In this document: piece after piece, positions 56,618 through 64,000 of the stretch
How the letters are laid out: the number at the start of each line of letters is the position of its first letter
How positions within the stretch are numbered: position 1 is the first letter of the stretch
Made by a program: the position numbers and the translations under genes
Notes under the pieces: generated by a model
Databases searched by the model: none
Seen by the model: only the letters and a program-made list of their open reading frames with translations
What the model was told of the DNA's origin: nothing
Source: Stenotrophomonas terrae
GTDB taxonomy: Bacteria; Pseudomonadota; Gammaproteobacteria; Xanthomonadales; Xanthomonadaceae
Assembly: GCF_001431465.1 (NCBI RefSeq)
Contig: NZ_LDJJ01000033.1
Span: 62,001 to 126,000 of the forward strand
DNA: 64,000 nucleotides
Direction of reading: 5' to 3'

Positions 56618-57127
56618 ATGAGCATCACCGCAGAGATCGGCCAGGCGCTGGCCGCCGAGTTCAGCCTTCCGGACGTCCGCAGCTTGACCGTCATCGTCTC
56701 GCGGCTGACCACGGCCATCGTGCTGGGCGGCCTGCTGGGGCTTGAGCGCGAACGCAAGGGACGCGCGGCCGGACTGAAAACCCACATCCTGGTCTCGGTG
56801 GGTTCGGCGCTGTTTGTGCTTGCACCCCTGCAGATGGGAATTTCCGGTGCCGACGTCACCCGCGTGATGCAAGGCATCGTCTCCGGCATCGGTTTTCTGG
56901 GCGCGGGCGCCATCCTCAAACTCGACGCCGAGGAGCGCATCCAGGGCCTGACCACCGCGGCCGGTATCTGGGCGACGGCCGCGATCGGCATGGCCGCCGG
57001 CATGGGCATGGAAATGGTCGCCCTCATCACCACGCTGGCCGCGCTTGCGGTAGTCAGCACGCTGCCGAAGCTGATGCCGGAAAAACGCAAAAATACCGAA
57101 GGCTGCGAAGCCGATCTGGACACCTGA
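56618..57127 (+). CDS. MgtC/SapB family membrane protein
   Basis: The 169-residue protein has 4-5 transmembrane helices and the family core G-L-L-G-L-E-R-E-R-K-G-R-A-A-G-L-K-T-H, then G-I-G-F-L-G-A-G-A-I and G-L-T-T-A-A-G-I-W-A-T-A-A-I-G. Without the C-terminal cytoplasmic domain of virulence MgtC it belongs to the shorter SapB-type group; function (Mg2+ or membrane-potential related) is uncertain. ATG 56618 has GGAGG 13 nt upstream. Confidence 0.88.
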   Translation: MSITAEIGQALAAEFSLPDVRSLTVIVSRLTTAIVLGGLLGLERERKGRAAGLKTHILVSVGSALFVLAPLQMGISGADVTRVMQGIVSGIGFLGAGAILKLDAEERIQGLTTAAGIWATAAIGMAAGMGMEMVALITTLAALAVVSTLPKLMPEKRKNTEGCEADLDT

Positions 57128-57208
57128 TCGGCCTGTATTACCGCAATACTGGGCACTTGAACCTGTGCAGCACCGAGCACCCGACTTCAGGCAACGAATC
57201 GGATGCTC

Positions 57209-57309
57209 TTGTGGGAGCGGCGTAAGCCGCGAAGCCCGCACATTTTCAGGTGATATGGCTGCCAAGGCTCTGAACAATGCCAGCTTCGCGGTTTACACCG
57301 CTCCCACAA
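57209..57309. repeat. Inverted pair of GGAGCGGCGTAAGCCGC-type repeats
   Basis: One unit at 57209-57237 and its diverged inverse at 57281-57309 fill most of the 224-bp convergent gap between the MgtC-like gene and the metallophosphoesterase gene. No gene is seen. Confidence 0.75.
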
Positions 57310-57351
57310 ACAGCTGCCGAGCTGGCGCCCCCTGCATCGCGCCCGAGCGGT

Positions 57352-58539
57352 CTACGGCAACACCGACCTACGCTGTTCCGTTGACTCAGCCGGGCTGCGC
57401 AGCACCAGCACGTCAATGCTCGAAGGCACACCCAGTCGTGCTGTGAAGCCGTCCCACTGGCCCACACCGCTGCTGACGAACAGGGCCATTTCACGCACGC
57501 GGTATTCGCCACGTACATAGCCGTGATTGAAAGGCGCCACCACCCAACGATCAAATCCCAGCATGTGTCCGCCATGGGTATGGCCGGAAATCTGCAGGTC
57601 GATCGCGCCGGTGGCAGCGGCCGCGCGTGCCTGTTTGGGCTGGTGCGCAAGCAGCACATGAACGTCGCCGCCCCTGCCGCCGTCCACGACGGCCTGCATG
57701 TCCGGCGCCAGCCCGCCATGCATATACGATGTCGGCTTCAGCGCCGCCAGGTCACCAATGCCGGAGACCACCAGCTTGCGGCCGTTGATGGTCAACAGCG
57801 CGCTCTGGTTCTCCAGCACGCCCAAGCCCATCTGGCGGAAATGTGCCATCCAGGCGCTGTAGTCGTAGTAGTACTCGTGGTTGCCCGGCGCCAGCCAGAC
57901 GCCGTAGGGTGCCTTGAGCAGCGCCAACGGCTCTGCGAAACGTCCGCTGTCTTCCAGGCCACCGTCGGCCATGTCACCCGGCAGCACGATCATGTCGGGC
58001 TTGGCCGCCAGGGTTGCATCGACAATGCGCTGGGTACGCCAGGTGCGCTTGACCGGGCTGATATGCAGATCCGCCAATACCGCCACCCGCAGCCCGTCCA
58101 TCTCCTTGGGCAGGTGCGGCACAACCAGATCGCGCTCGTGCACCTGCGGCGGCTTGAGACCGTTGTAGATACCCAGCGTGGCCAGCAGCACGATCACCGT
58201 TGCCGCGCCATGGTTGAAGCCGGTGCCGTGCCAGAGCGCGGCCAAACCGGAGCGGCGCGGCAGCAGGCGTGACAACAGCCAGCCGGCCTCGCGCAGCAGC
58301 AGGAAGGCCAGCAGCAACACGAACATCACCAGCACCCAGCCAAACACCAGCTGGATCCACGCTTCAACCGAGTAGCTGAAGACATCCATCCGCCACAGCG
58401 TGGCGAAGCTCAGTCCGAGCAAGGCCAGGCCGATGCTGACGCCCATCCGCCAACGACGCTGGCGCTTGGACAAGGGATTGACCGGCCACCACAACCAGAT
58501 GGCCAGCAAGGGCAGGATCAGCGATACAAATAGAGTCAT
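57352..58539 (-). CDS. Membrane metallophosphoesterase (YkuE/YaeI-like)
   Basis: The 395-residue protein has three or four N-terminal transmembrane helices (about 1-125). A periplasm- or cytoplasm-facing calcineurin-like phosphoesterase follows, with L-A-D-L-H-I-S (metal ligands), L-P-G-D-M-A-D-G, A-P-G-N-H-E-Y and S-G-H-T-H-G-G-H. The catalytic set D-x-H ... G-D ... G-N-H-E ... G-H-T-H is complete. Family members act on UDP-sugars or phospholipid-type esters. ATG 58539 is used; GTG 58569 is possible. Confidence 0.88.
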   Translation of the reverse strand: MTLFVSLILPLLAIWLWWPVNPLSKRQRRWRMGVSIGLALLGLSFATLWRMDVFSYSVEAWIQLVFGWVLVMFVLLLAFLLLREAGWLLSRLLPRRSGLAALWHGTGFNHGAATVIVLLATLGIYNGLKPPQVHERDLVVPHLPKEMDGLRVAVLADLHISPVKRTWRTQRIVDATLAAKPDMIVLPGDMADGGLEDSGRFAEPLALLKAPYGVWLAPGNHEYYYDYSAWMAHFRQMGLGVLENQSALLTINGRKLVVSGIGDLAALKPTSYMHGGLAPDMQAVVDGGRGGDVHVLLAHQPKQARAAAATGAIDLQISGHTHGGHMLGFDRWVVAPFNHGYVRGEYRVREMALFVSSGVGQWDGFTARLGVPSSIDVLVLRSPAESTEQRRSVLP

Positions 58540-58674
58540 CGGCAACAACAGCGGCGACGCGGAAAACACCCGCGATCACACCGCCAACAGGATTGAAAAG
58601 GGATCGCGCACTGTGCCATGACTGCATGGCAGACCGCGCAGTTATGGCTGGAACACTACGTACGACCGAGCGTT

Positions 58675-59040
58675 GAATGTAGAGCCGAGCCATGCTCGGC
58701 TGGGGCTTTCCCGGCCACGCCATTCTGGAAGCCATCTGCACCGCAAAGCCCGCAATCGTTCTGATTACGGGCCTTTCTGCAGCTTGATTGTTGCCAGCTT
58801 CGCGGCTGACGCCGCTCCCACAAACAGGCCCCTGTAGAGCCGAGCCATGCTCGGCTGGGGCTTGCCAAGCAATGCTGGGTCGGTTGGGGGGCTTCCCGGC
58901 AATGCTGGGAAAGCCCTTGCCGAGCATGGCTCGGCACTACAGTTGGGGCTTTGCTGGGAAAGCCCCTGCCGAGCATGGCTCGGCACTACCGCTTAGGGAT
59001 GACTGGTGAAGCCCCTGCCGAGCATGGCTCGGCACTACCG
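58675..59040. repeat. Cluster of palindromic REP-like repeats
   Basis: At least five units of the GCCGAGCATGGCTCGGC family occur at about 58680-58715, 58832-58866, 58905-58943, 58952-58990 and 59005-59040, in both orientations. One GGAGCGGC-type unit is at about 58794-58822. They occupy the 514-bp gap between two leftward genes. No gene was found. The spacing is irregular, which excludes a CRISPR array. Confidence 0.8.
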
Positions 59041-59053
59041 GTAGCCGGGCCGG

Positions 59054-60871
59054 TTACTTGGACTTTTCAGCGATCCAGGCGTTGAGCTTTTCGTCCAGCA
59101 CGTCCAGCGGTACCGAGCCGTCCTTCAGCACTTCGGCGTGGAACTCGCGGATGTCGAACTTGGCGCCCAGCTTGTCCTGCGCGCGCTTGCGCAGTTCCTG
59201 GATCTTCAGCTCACCCGTCTTGTAGGCCAGCGCCTGGCCCGGCCACGCGATGTAACGCTCGGCTTCGGCAATGGCGTCGGGCTCGCTCACCGAGGAATTG
59301 GCGAACATGTAATCCAGCACCTGCTGGCGGGTCCAGCTCTTGGAATGCAGGCCGGTATCGACCACCAGGCGCACTGCGCGCCACAGCTCACCCTGCAGGC
59401 GGCCGAAGTAGCTGTACGGGTCGGTGTAGACGCCCAGGTCCTTGCCCAGGCTTTCGGCATACAGGCCCCAACCTTCAATGAAGGCGGTTTCGCCACCGAA
59501 GCGACGGAACGCCGGAACGCCCTTCAACTCCTGCTGCAGGGCCAGCTGGAAGTGGTGGCCCGGAATGGCTTCGTGCAGGAACAGGTCTTCAGCGTCCCAG
59601 GTCTTGCGCGTCGGCAGATCATAGGTGTTCACGTAGAAGATGCCCGGGCGGCTGCCGTCTTCGCTGGGCTGCATGTATTCGCCGCCGGCGGCCGACTTGG
59701 CGCGGAACGCCTCGATCGGGCGGATCTCGAAGCCCGCCTTCGGGGTCAGCGAGAACAGCTTGGGCACATTGGCGTTGATCTTGGCTTCCAGGCCGCGGTA
59801 ATGCTCCAGCAGCTCCGGCTCGGACTTGAACTCGAACTGCTTGTCGTTCTGCATGAACTTGAAGAAGTCCTGCAGCGAGCCCTTGAAGCCCACCTCGGCC
59901 ATCACCTTCTGGATTTCGCCGTGGATGCGCTCCACTTCCTTCAGGCCGATCTCGTGGATCTGCTCCGGGGTCTGTGCGGTGGTGGTGCTCTGCTTGGCGT
60001 TGAAGGCGTACCACGCCTTGCCGTCCGGCAGCGAATCCAGGCCTACCGTGTCACGCGTGGCCGGCAGGTACTCGTTGGCGATGAAATCACGCTGCTGCTT
60101 GATGGCCGGCATCAGCTTGTCGTTGATCGCGCTGCGGAACGCCTCGGTCAGGCGGTCCTTGTCGGCCTGTGAGAAATCGGCTGGCAGCAGCTTGATCGGA
60201 CCCCAGAACTGGCTGTCCTCGGCCTTGGCGGTGATGATCTCGTCGAACTGCGGCACCACCTTTTCCATCAGCACGCGCGGCTGCACCACACCGGCCTTCA
60301 TGCCTTCGCGCATGTTGGCGTTTTCGGTTTCCAGCAGTACCGGGATGCGCGCGGCACGTGCCAGCCAGTTGTCGTAATCCTTGACCGTCTTGAACGGCTG
60401 CGCCACCTGGCCCGAACCCAGCATCACCGCATAGCTGACGGTGGAGCCCATCTGGTTGACCGGCATCATCCAGGTCGGGAACTTCTCCCCTTCCAGCGAC
60501 TGCTTCTGCTCTTCGACGAAGATGCGGTAGCTGAGCAGGTCCTGCCCGGCCAGGCCGGCATCGCCGATCTTCTCGGCCTTGCCCAGCCATTCCTGGGTGA
60601 AGTCATGGCTCTGCTTGCGGAACTCGGCCGAGCCGAAATCCGGCAACTGGTCGTTGTAGCGGTTGTCACCCTGGAAGGTAGCCTGCAGCGGGTTCAGCTT
60701 GAGCACGCCTTCCCAGTAGTCGGCATACAGCTGGTTCAGCTGCGCGGCCTTGTCGGCCTGCGGCGCCTGCGCGGCGCTGTCGCCCGCAGCCGGCTGCGAG
60801 GTCGGGGAACAGGCGGCCAACACGGTGGCCAGGGAGAACGAGACGGCAAGCGCCAACGGTCGGACGGTCAT
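59054..60871 (-). CDS. DUF885 family lipoprotein (putative zinc peptidase)
   Basis: The 605-residue protein has a signal peptide with lipobox L-A-A-C (Cys21), an Ala/Gln linker and the DUF885 domain. Near residue 423 is H-E-A-I-P-G-H-H, an HExxxH-like metal motif, with G-G-E-T-A-F-I-E-G-W further on, the second-ligand Glu motif of this family. DUF885 proteins are thought to be carboxypeptidase-like. Lipid anchoring points to the periplasm. The promoter lies in the 218-bp gap to the divergent permease. Confidence 0.9.
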   Translation of the reverse strand: MTVRPLALAVSFSLATVLAACSPTSQPAAGDSAAQAPQADKAAQLNQLYADYWEGVLKLNPLQATFQGDNRYNDQLPDFGSAEFRKQSHDFTQEWLGKAEKIGDAGLAGQDLLSYRIFVEEQKQSLEGEKFPTWMMPVNQMGSTVSYAVMLGSGQVAQPFKTVKDYDNWLARAARIPVLLETENANMREGMKAGVVQPRVLMEKVVPQFDEIITAKAEDSQFWGPIKLLPADFSQADKDRLTEAFRSAINDKLMPAIKQQRDFIANEYLPATRDTVGLDSLPDGKAWYAFNAKQSTTTAQTPEQIHEIGLKEVERIHGEIQKVMAEVGFKGSLQDFFKFMQNDKQFEFKSEPELLEHYRGLEAKINANVPKLFSLTPKAGFEIRPIEAFRAKSAAGGEYMQPSEDGSRPGIFYVNTYDLPTRKTWDAEDLFLHEAIPGHHFQLALQQELKGVPAFRRFGGETAFIEGWGLYAESLGKDLGVYTDPYSYFGRLQGELWRAVRLVVDTGLHSKSWTRQQVLDYMFANSSVSEPDAIAEAERYIAWPGQALAYKTGELKIQELRKRAQDKLGAKFDIREFHAEVLKDGSVPLDVLDEKLNAWIAEKSK

Positions 60872-61089
60872 CAGGGGTTTCCAGCGAGGGGAACAAGGCC
60901 GCCAGCGTCAGCGCAACCGGCCCTTGCCGGAAGGGCCAAAGGTCATTGCCGGGCCACCGACATCGCAGCCGGAGCCGCAAACCGTCATAATCGCCCCCCT
61001 GCTGCGGCCGCCACCGGCGTCCGTCACCCGTATTCACGCTCTCCCGGGCCCCTGCGTGCCCGGCGTGAGCCTTTGCCGTTGCTGTATTT

Positions 61090-62370
61090 ATGACTACTTC
61101 GCGCCGCCCGCTGGGCTTCTGGTCTGCTACCGCCCTGGTCGTGGGCAGCATGATCGGCTCGGGCACCTTCCTGTTGCCCGCCACCCTCGCCCCCTATGGG
61201 GCGGCAACCCTGATCGGCTGGGGCATCACACTGTGTGGTGCGCTGCTGCTGGCCATCACCTTTGCCCAGCTGGCAAAACGCTGGCCGCAGACCGGTGGCC
61301 CCTACGTGTTTGCGCGCAATGCCTTCGGCGAACTGCCGGGCTTCCTGGTGGCCTGGAGCTACTGGATCTCGATGTGGTGTGCCATCGCCGCCATCGCGGT
61401 GGCCTTCGCCGGCAGCATCGGCGCCATTTTCCCGCAACTCACCACCACCCCGGTGCGCGCGGCCACCTGCGGCCTGGTCGCACTGTGGGCCTGCGCCGGC
61501 GTCAACCTGATCGGCATGCGCGAAGCCGGCCGCCTGCAGCTGCTCACCACCGTATTGAAAGTGGTGCCGCTGCTGATGTTCGGCCTGGTCGCGCTGTGGC
61601 TGGTGGATACCAGCCACTACGTGCCCTTCAATCCTTCCGGCCAGTCACTGGGCAGCGTGGCCGCTGCCACCGTGGCACTGACCCTGTGGGCGATGATCGG
61701 CCTGGAGGCGGCCACGGTACCGGCCGACTCGGTTGACGATGCGCCGCGCACCATCGCCCGCGCCACCGTCACCGGCACGCTGATCGCCGGCATCGCCACC
61801 GTGCTGGCCTGTACCACCGTGCTCGGCCTGCTGCCAGCCGATGTGCTGGCCAAGTCCGGCGCGCCGATGGCCGATGCCGCCGCCGCGCTGTGGGGCCCGA
61901 CCGCCGGCATGCTGCTGGCGGTGGTGATGGCCATCTCCTGCGTTGGCGCACTCAATGGCTGGACCCTGCTGTCGGCGCAGCTGCCGATGGCGGCCGCCCG
62001 CGACGGCGTGCTGCCGCGTGCTTTCGCCTATGAAAACAAGCGCGGTACGCCGGTATTCGGGGTGATCGTCAGCTGCCTGCTGGCCACCGTGCTGGTGATC
62101 TGCAACTACAACCGCTCGCTGGTGGACCTGTTCAAGTTCTCGGTGCTGCTGTCGACCGCCGCCACCCTGCTGCCCTACCTGGCCGGCGCCGCGGCCTGGT
62201 TGTGGCGCGGCAGCGGCATCCCCTCACGCATCGCCGCGGCAGGTGCGCTGGCTTTCAGCCTGTATGCCATCGCCGGCATCGGCAGCGAGGCCTTGCTGTG
62301 GGGCGTGGCGCTGATCGTGGCCGGTTTGCCGATCTACTTCTGGCTGCGGCGTCACCGAGCCAAGCGCTGA
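61090..62370 (+). CDS. APC-family amino acid transporter (AdiC/YjdE-like antiporter)
   Basis: The 426-residue, about 12-helix permease has TM1 G-S-M-I-G-S-G-T-F-L-L-P and TM6 A-L-T-L-W-A-M-I-G-L-E-A-A-T-V-P, both typical of the basic amino acid/polyamine antiporter group (AdiC, ArcD2, CadB). The G-S-G-T-F motif matches AdiC-type transporters more than the CAT pair at 51-54 kb. Substrate (arginine, agmatine or similar) is a family inference. A terminator follows. Confidence 0.88.
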   Translation: MTTSRRPLGFWSATALVVGSMIGSGTFLLPATLAPYGAATLIGWGITLCGALLLAITFAQLAKRWPQTGGPYVFARNAFGELPGFLVAWSYWISMWCAIAAIAVAFAGSIGAIFPQLTTTPVRAATCGLVALWACAGVNLIGMREAGRLQLLTTVLKVVPLLMFGLVALWLVDTSHYVPFNPSGQSLGSVAAATVALTLWAMIGLEAATVPADSVDDAPRTIARATVTGTLIAGIATVLACTTVLGLLPADVLAKSGAPMADAAAALWGPTAGMLLAVVMAISCVGALNGWTLLSAQLPMAAARDGVLPRAFAYENKRGTPVFGVIVSCLLATVLVICNYNRSLVDLFKFSVLLSTAATLLPYLAGAAAWLWRGSGIPSRIAAAGALAFSLYAIAGIGSEALLWGVALIVAGLPIYFWLRRHRAKR

Positions 62371-62384
62371 CGCCAGCGCGAACA

Positions 62385-62410
62385 GATGCCTCGCCAGCTG
62401 GCGAGGCATC
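62385..62410. terminator. Bidirectional terminator between converging permease and glycosidase genes
   Basis: GATGCCTCGCCAG is followed at once by its perfect reverse complement, a 26-bp palindrome. It lies 15 bp after the permease stop and 9 bp before the stop of the leftward GH43 gene, so it can serve both. Confidence 0.8.
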
Positions 62411-62418
62411 CTCCTTCC

Positions 62419-64000
62419 TCAGGCCGTGCGCAGACTGCGATAGCGGAAATCGCGGATCGTGGTCTCACCGTTGCCTGCGCAATAGATACCCAGTTTCAAA
62501 CTCAGGAAGCCGCCGAACACATTGTGGTGCAGCCCGGACACCTCCATACGCGTGGGGTGTAGCTGCCAACTGCGTCCGCCGTCGTGCGAGTAATGGAAGG
62601 TCACGACATTCCCGACATTGCTCAGCCTTACCCGGACCGACCCGGGTTTGCGCGGCGCACGCGCCCAGACCAGCTCCTCGGCGTACTGGAAATTCTTGAT
62701 GGTGTCGGCACTGAAGCCGACGCCGACAAAGGCTTTGTTGTTGTAATACAGCAGCAGGCCAGCCTCCGCCCCCGGTGCCGGCTCCAACGTCACCTCCACC
62801 TCATAGGAACGATCAGGCACGCCGCAGGTCAGCGGTGAACTGTCGATCGGCGAGGTGCCGCTGGCCTGCAGGTGCAGGCCACGCTCACCGTAGCGCGCAC
62901 GTTGGCGCTCATTTGGGCCCGGGTTATGGAAGGCCCATTGGGTACCGAAACGGTCCTTGCTGAAGTCGTCGGAGAGCGCAAAGCCCGCCGCGCTGTTCCT
63001 GCCTCCGGCGGGCTTCGGCAATGGCTGCGAAAGGTCGCCGCCCAGCGCGCGGAACCAGCCGTCGTCAGTCCACTCGATCGGCTCCAGCAGCGTCTGCCGT
63101 CCCAAGGTGCGGAATCCGTTCTCATAGGCGTGGTAGACCATCCACCAATCGCCGGCCGGCCCCTCCACCAAGGTGGCATGGCCACGCGACCACCAAGGCT
63201 CGGCCTCGGACTGCGTGCGCACCAGCGGATTGTGTGGGCAGTGCTCCCACGGACCATGGATGGAGCGCGAGCGCGCGGCAATCACCATGTGGCCGGTGAC
63301 TGGACCGGCAGTGCCACCCAAGGCAGTCACCAGATAGAACCAGTCACCGTGGCGCAACAGCTTGGGACCTTCCGGTGCGAAGTTCTCGGTGACCCAGTCG
63401 TCCGGGTAGCGCCACGGACTGTACGCCGGCTCAAGCGAGCCATCGGTGGCCAGCCCGTCATCACGCAGGCGCACACGACGGATGCCGTTGACGAACAGAT
63501 AGCGCTTGCCGTCCTCACCAACAACATGGCCCGGATCGATGCAGCCTTCAATCTTCAGATCGACCGGCTCGCTCCACGGCCCGGCGATAGCGTCGGCCCA
63601 GATGACGAAGATCGACCAACCGTTGCCGGTGGGATTGGCGGGCAGATAGATGAAATAGCGGCCATCGTGCTTGCACAGATCCACCGCCCAGATATCACCC
63701 AGCGTCTTGTGCAGCGCCGGCCCGATCGGCGCCCAGTTGACCAGGTCGGTCGAGCGCCAGATCACCAGGCCTGGATACGAATAGAACGACGAGAACGTCA
63801 TGTAGTAATCGTCGCCATCCTTGAGGATGCTGGGATCCGGATGGTCCCCGGCAACGATGGGGTTGAGGTAGGTGCCATCGCCAAGATCGGCGATGCGCTG
63901 GCCTTCGGGGCCATGCCCCCAACGCGGGGCGACAAATGAGCTCCCTGCAGCAGCCGCAGGAGCTGACATAAGCGACAAAGGGGCCACCAATGCACCGGCG
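62419..64000 (-). CDS. Glycoside hydrolase family 43-type secreted enzyme (5' end beyond window)
   Basis: At least 527 codons are open to the right edge. The visible N-terminus (A-L-V-A-P-L-S-L-M-S-A-P-A-A-A-A-G) is the end of a signal peptide. The five-bladed propeller has G-D-H-P-D-P-S-I-L (catalytic base Asp), I-D-P-G-H and E-N-F-A-P-E-G-P (catalytic Glu). A C-terminal concanavalin-like domain follows (about 330-520). GH43 enzymes cleave arabinan, xylan or similar plant polysaccharides; the exact substrate is unknown. The TTG at 63990 is not needed as a start because the frame continues off the edge. Confidence 0.9.
   Translation of the reverse strand, partial: AGALVAPLSLMSAPAAAAGSSFVAPRWGHGPEGQRIADLGDGTYLNPIVAGDHPDPSILKDGDDYYMTFSSFYSYPGLVIWRSTDLVNWAPIGPALHKTLGDIWAVDLCKHDGRYFIYLPANPTGNGWSIFVIWADAIAGPWSEPVDLKIEGCIDPGHVVGEDGKRYLFVNGIRRVRLRDDGLATDGSLEPAYSPWRYPDDWVTENFAPEGPKLLRHGDWFYLVTALGGTAGPVTGHMVIAARSRSIHGPWEHCPHNPLVRTQSEAEPWWSRGHATLVEGPAGDWWMVYHAYENGFRTLGRQTLLEPIEWTDDGWFRALGGDLSQPLPKPAGGRNSAAGFALSDDFSKDRFGTQWAFHNPGPNERQRARYGERGLHLQASGTSPIDSSPLTCGVPDRSYEVEVTLEPAPGAEAGLLLYYNNKAFVGVGFSADTIKNFQYAEELVWARAPRKPGSVRVRLSNVGNVVTFHYSHDGGRSWQLHPTRMEVSGLHHNVFGGFLSLKLGIYCAGNGETTIRDFRYRSLRTA

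Noticed and set aside
58675-59040. Possible CRISPR array
   Set aside because: Repeats are palindromic, occur in both orientations with irregular spacing, and match intergenic elements elsewhere in the window; no cas genes are present.
63798-63995. Separate small gene at the right edge
   Set aside because: It is in another frame of the GH43 gene, whose own frame continues without a stop to the window edge.

Overview
The window is high-GC DNA (roughly 60-65% by eye) from a gammaproteobacterium of the Xanthomonadaceae, most likely Stenotrophomonas or a close relative. The reasons are the greA-rpfE-recJ neighbourhood (RpfE is a Xanthomonas/Stenotrophomonas family), the greA-carB-carA-dapB order, an EfpL-type elongation factor, and many short palindromic intergenic repeats of the kind common in this family. 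No rRNA, tRNA or CRISPR array was recognised.

Bases 1-25,000 are a type VI secretion (T6SS) locus. Two divergent half-operons share a 227-bp promoter region at about 5.2 kb. Leftward: a TPR lipoprotein, tssB, tssC, hcp, tssE, tssF (the last runs off the left edge). Rightward: tssJ, tssK, tssL and vgrG1. VgrG1 is a 1530-residue 'evolved' VgrG. Its C-terminal half carries an HExxH motif followed by a HET-C-like domain. A lipoprotein gene overlaps its stop codon and is the likely immunity gene. From 13.5 to 16.2 kb lies an effector/immunity scrap yard: a remnant of an Imm11-like immunity gene, a 5'-truncated Cys/His amidase-type effector, a lipoprotein, the last 29 codons of a second HET-C effector, and a second copy of the HET-C-associated lipoprotein. 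Facing this is a leftward module read vgrG2, TPR adaptor, 43-residue membrane protein, Rhs toxin with a putative HNH-like nuclease tip, and a small immunity candidate.

Bases 25,400-34,350 are core genes on the minus strand: recJ, rpfE, greA, carB, a small membrane-protein gene inserted between carB and carA, carA and dapB. Several neighbours overlap by ATGA, so translational coupling is likely. Next come an unknown secreted protein and the feoA-feoB-Cys-rich protein iron-uptake operon, with a Fur-box candidate upstream of feoA.

Bases 37,500-43,500 on the plus strand hold two leucine/isovalerate catabolism genes (methylglutaconyl-CoA hydratase and HMG-CoA lyase). The lyase gene overlaps a large PAS-GGDEF-EAL gene. 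An SDR dehydrogenase and efpL follow. Bases 43,870-47,160 on the minus strand form a three-gene overlapping set: a DUF2388 protein, a DUF4105/Lnb-like protein and an orphan PAS histidine kinase.

Bases 47,200-50,050 hold divergent D-2-hydroxyglutarate dehydrogenase-type and serA genes, a metabolically meaningful pair. Further right are a Nudix hydrolase, two tandem APC amino-acid permeases, mtnB-mtnD-mtnC of methionine salvage, an MgtC/SapB protein, a membrane metallophosphoesterase, a DUF885 lipoprotein, a third APC permease and a GH43-type glycosidase cut by the right edge. Intergenic gaps in this part are filled by at least three families of palindromic repeats.
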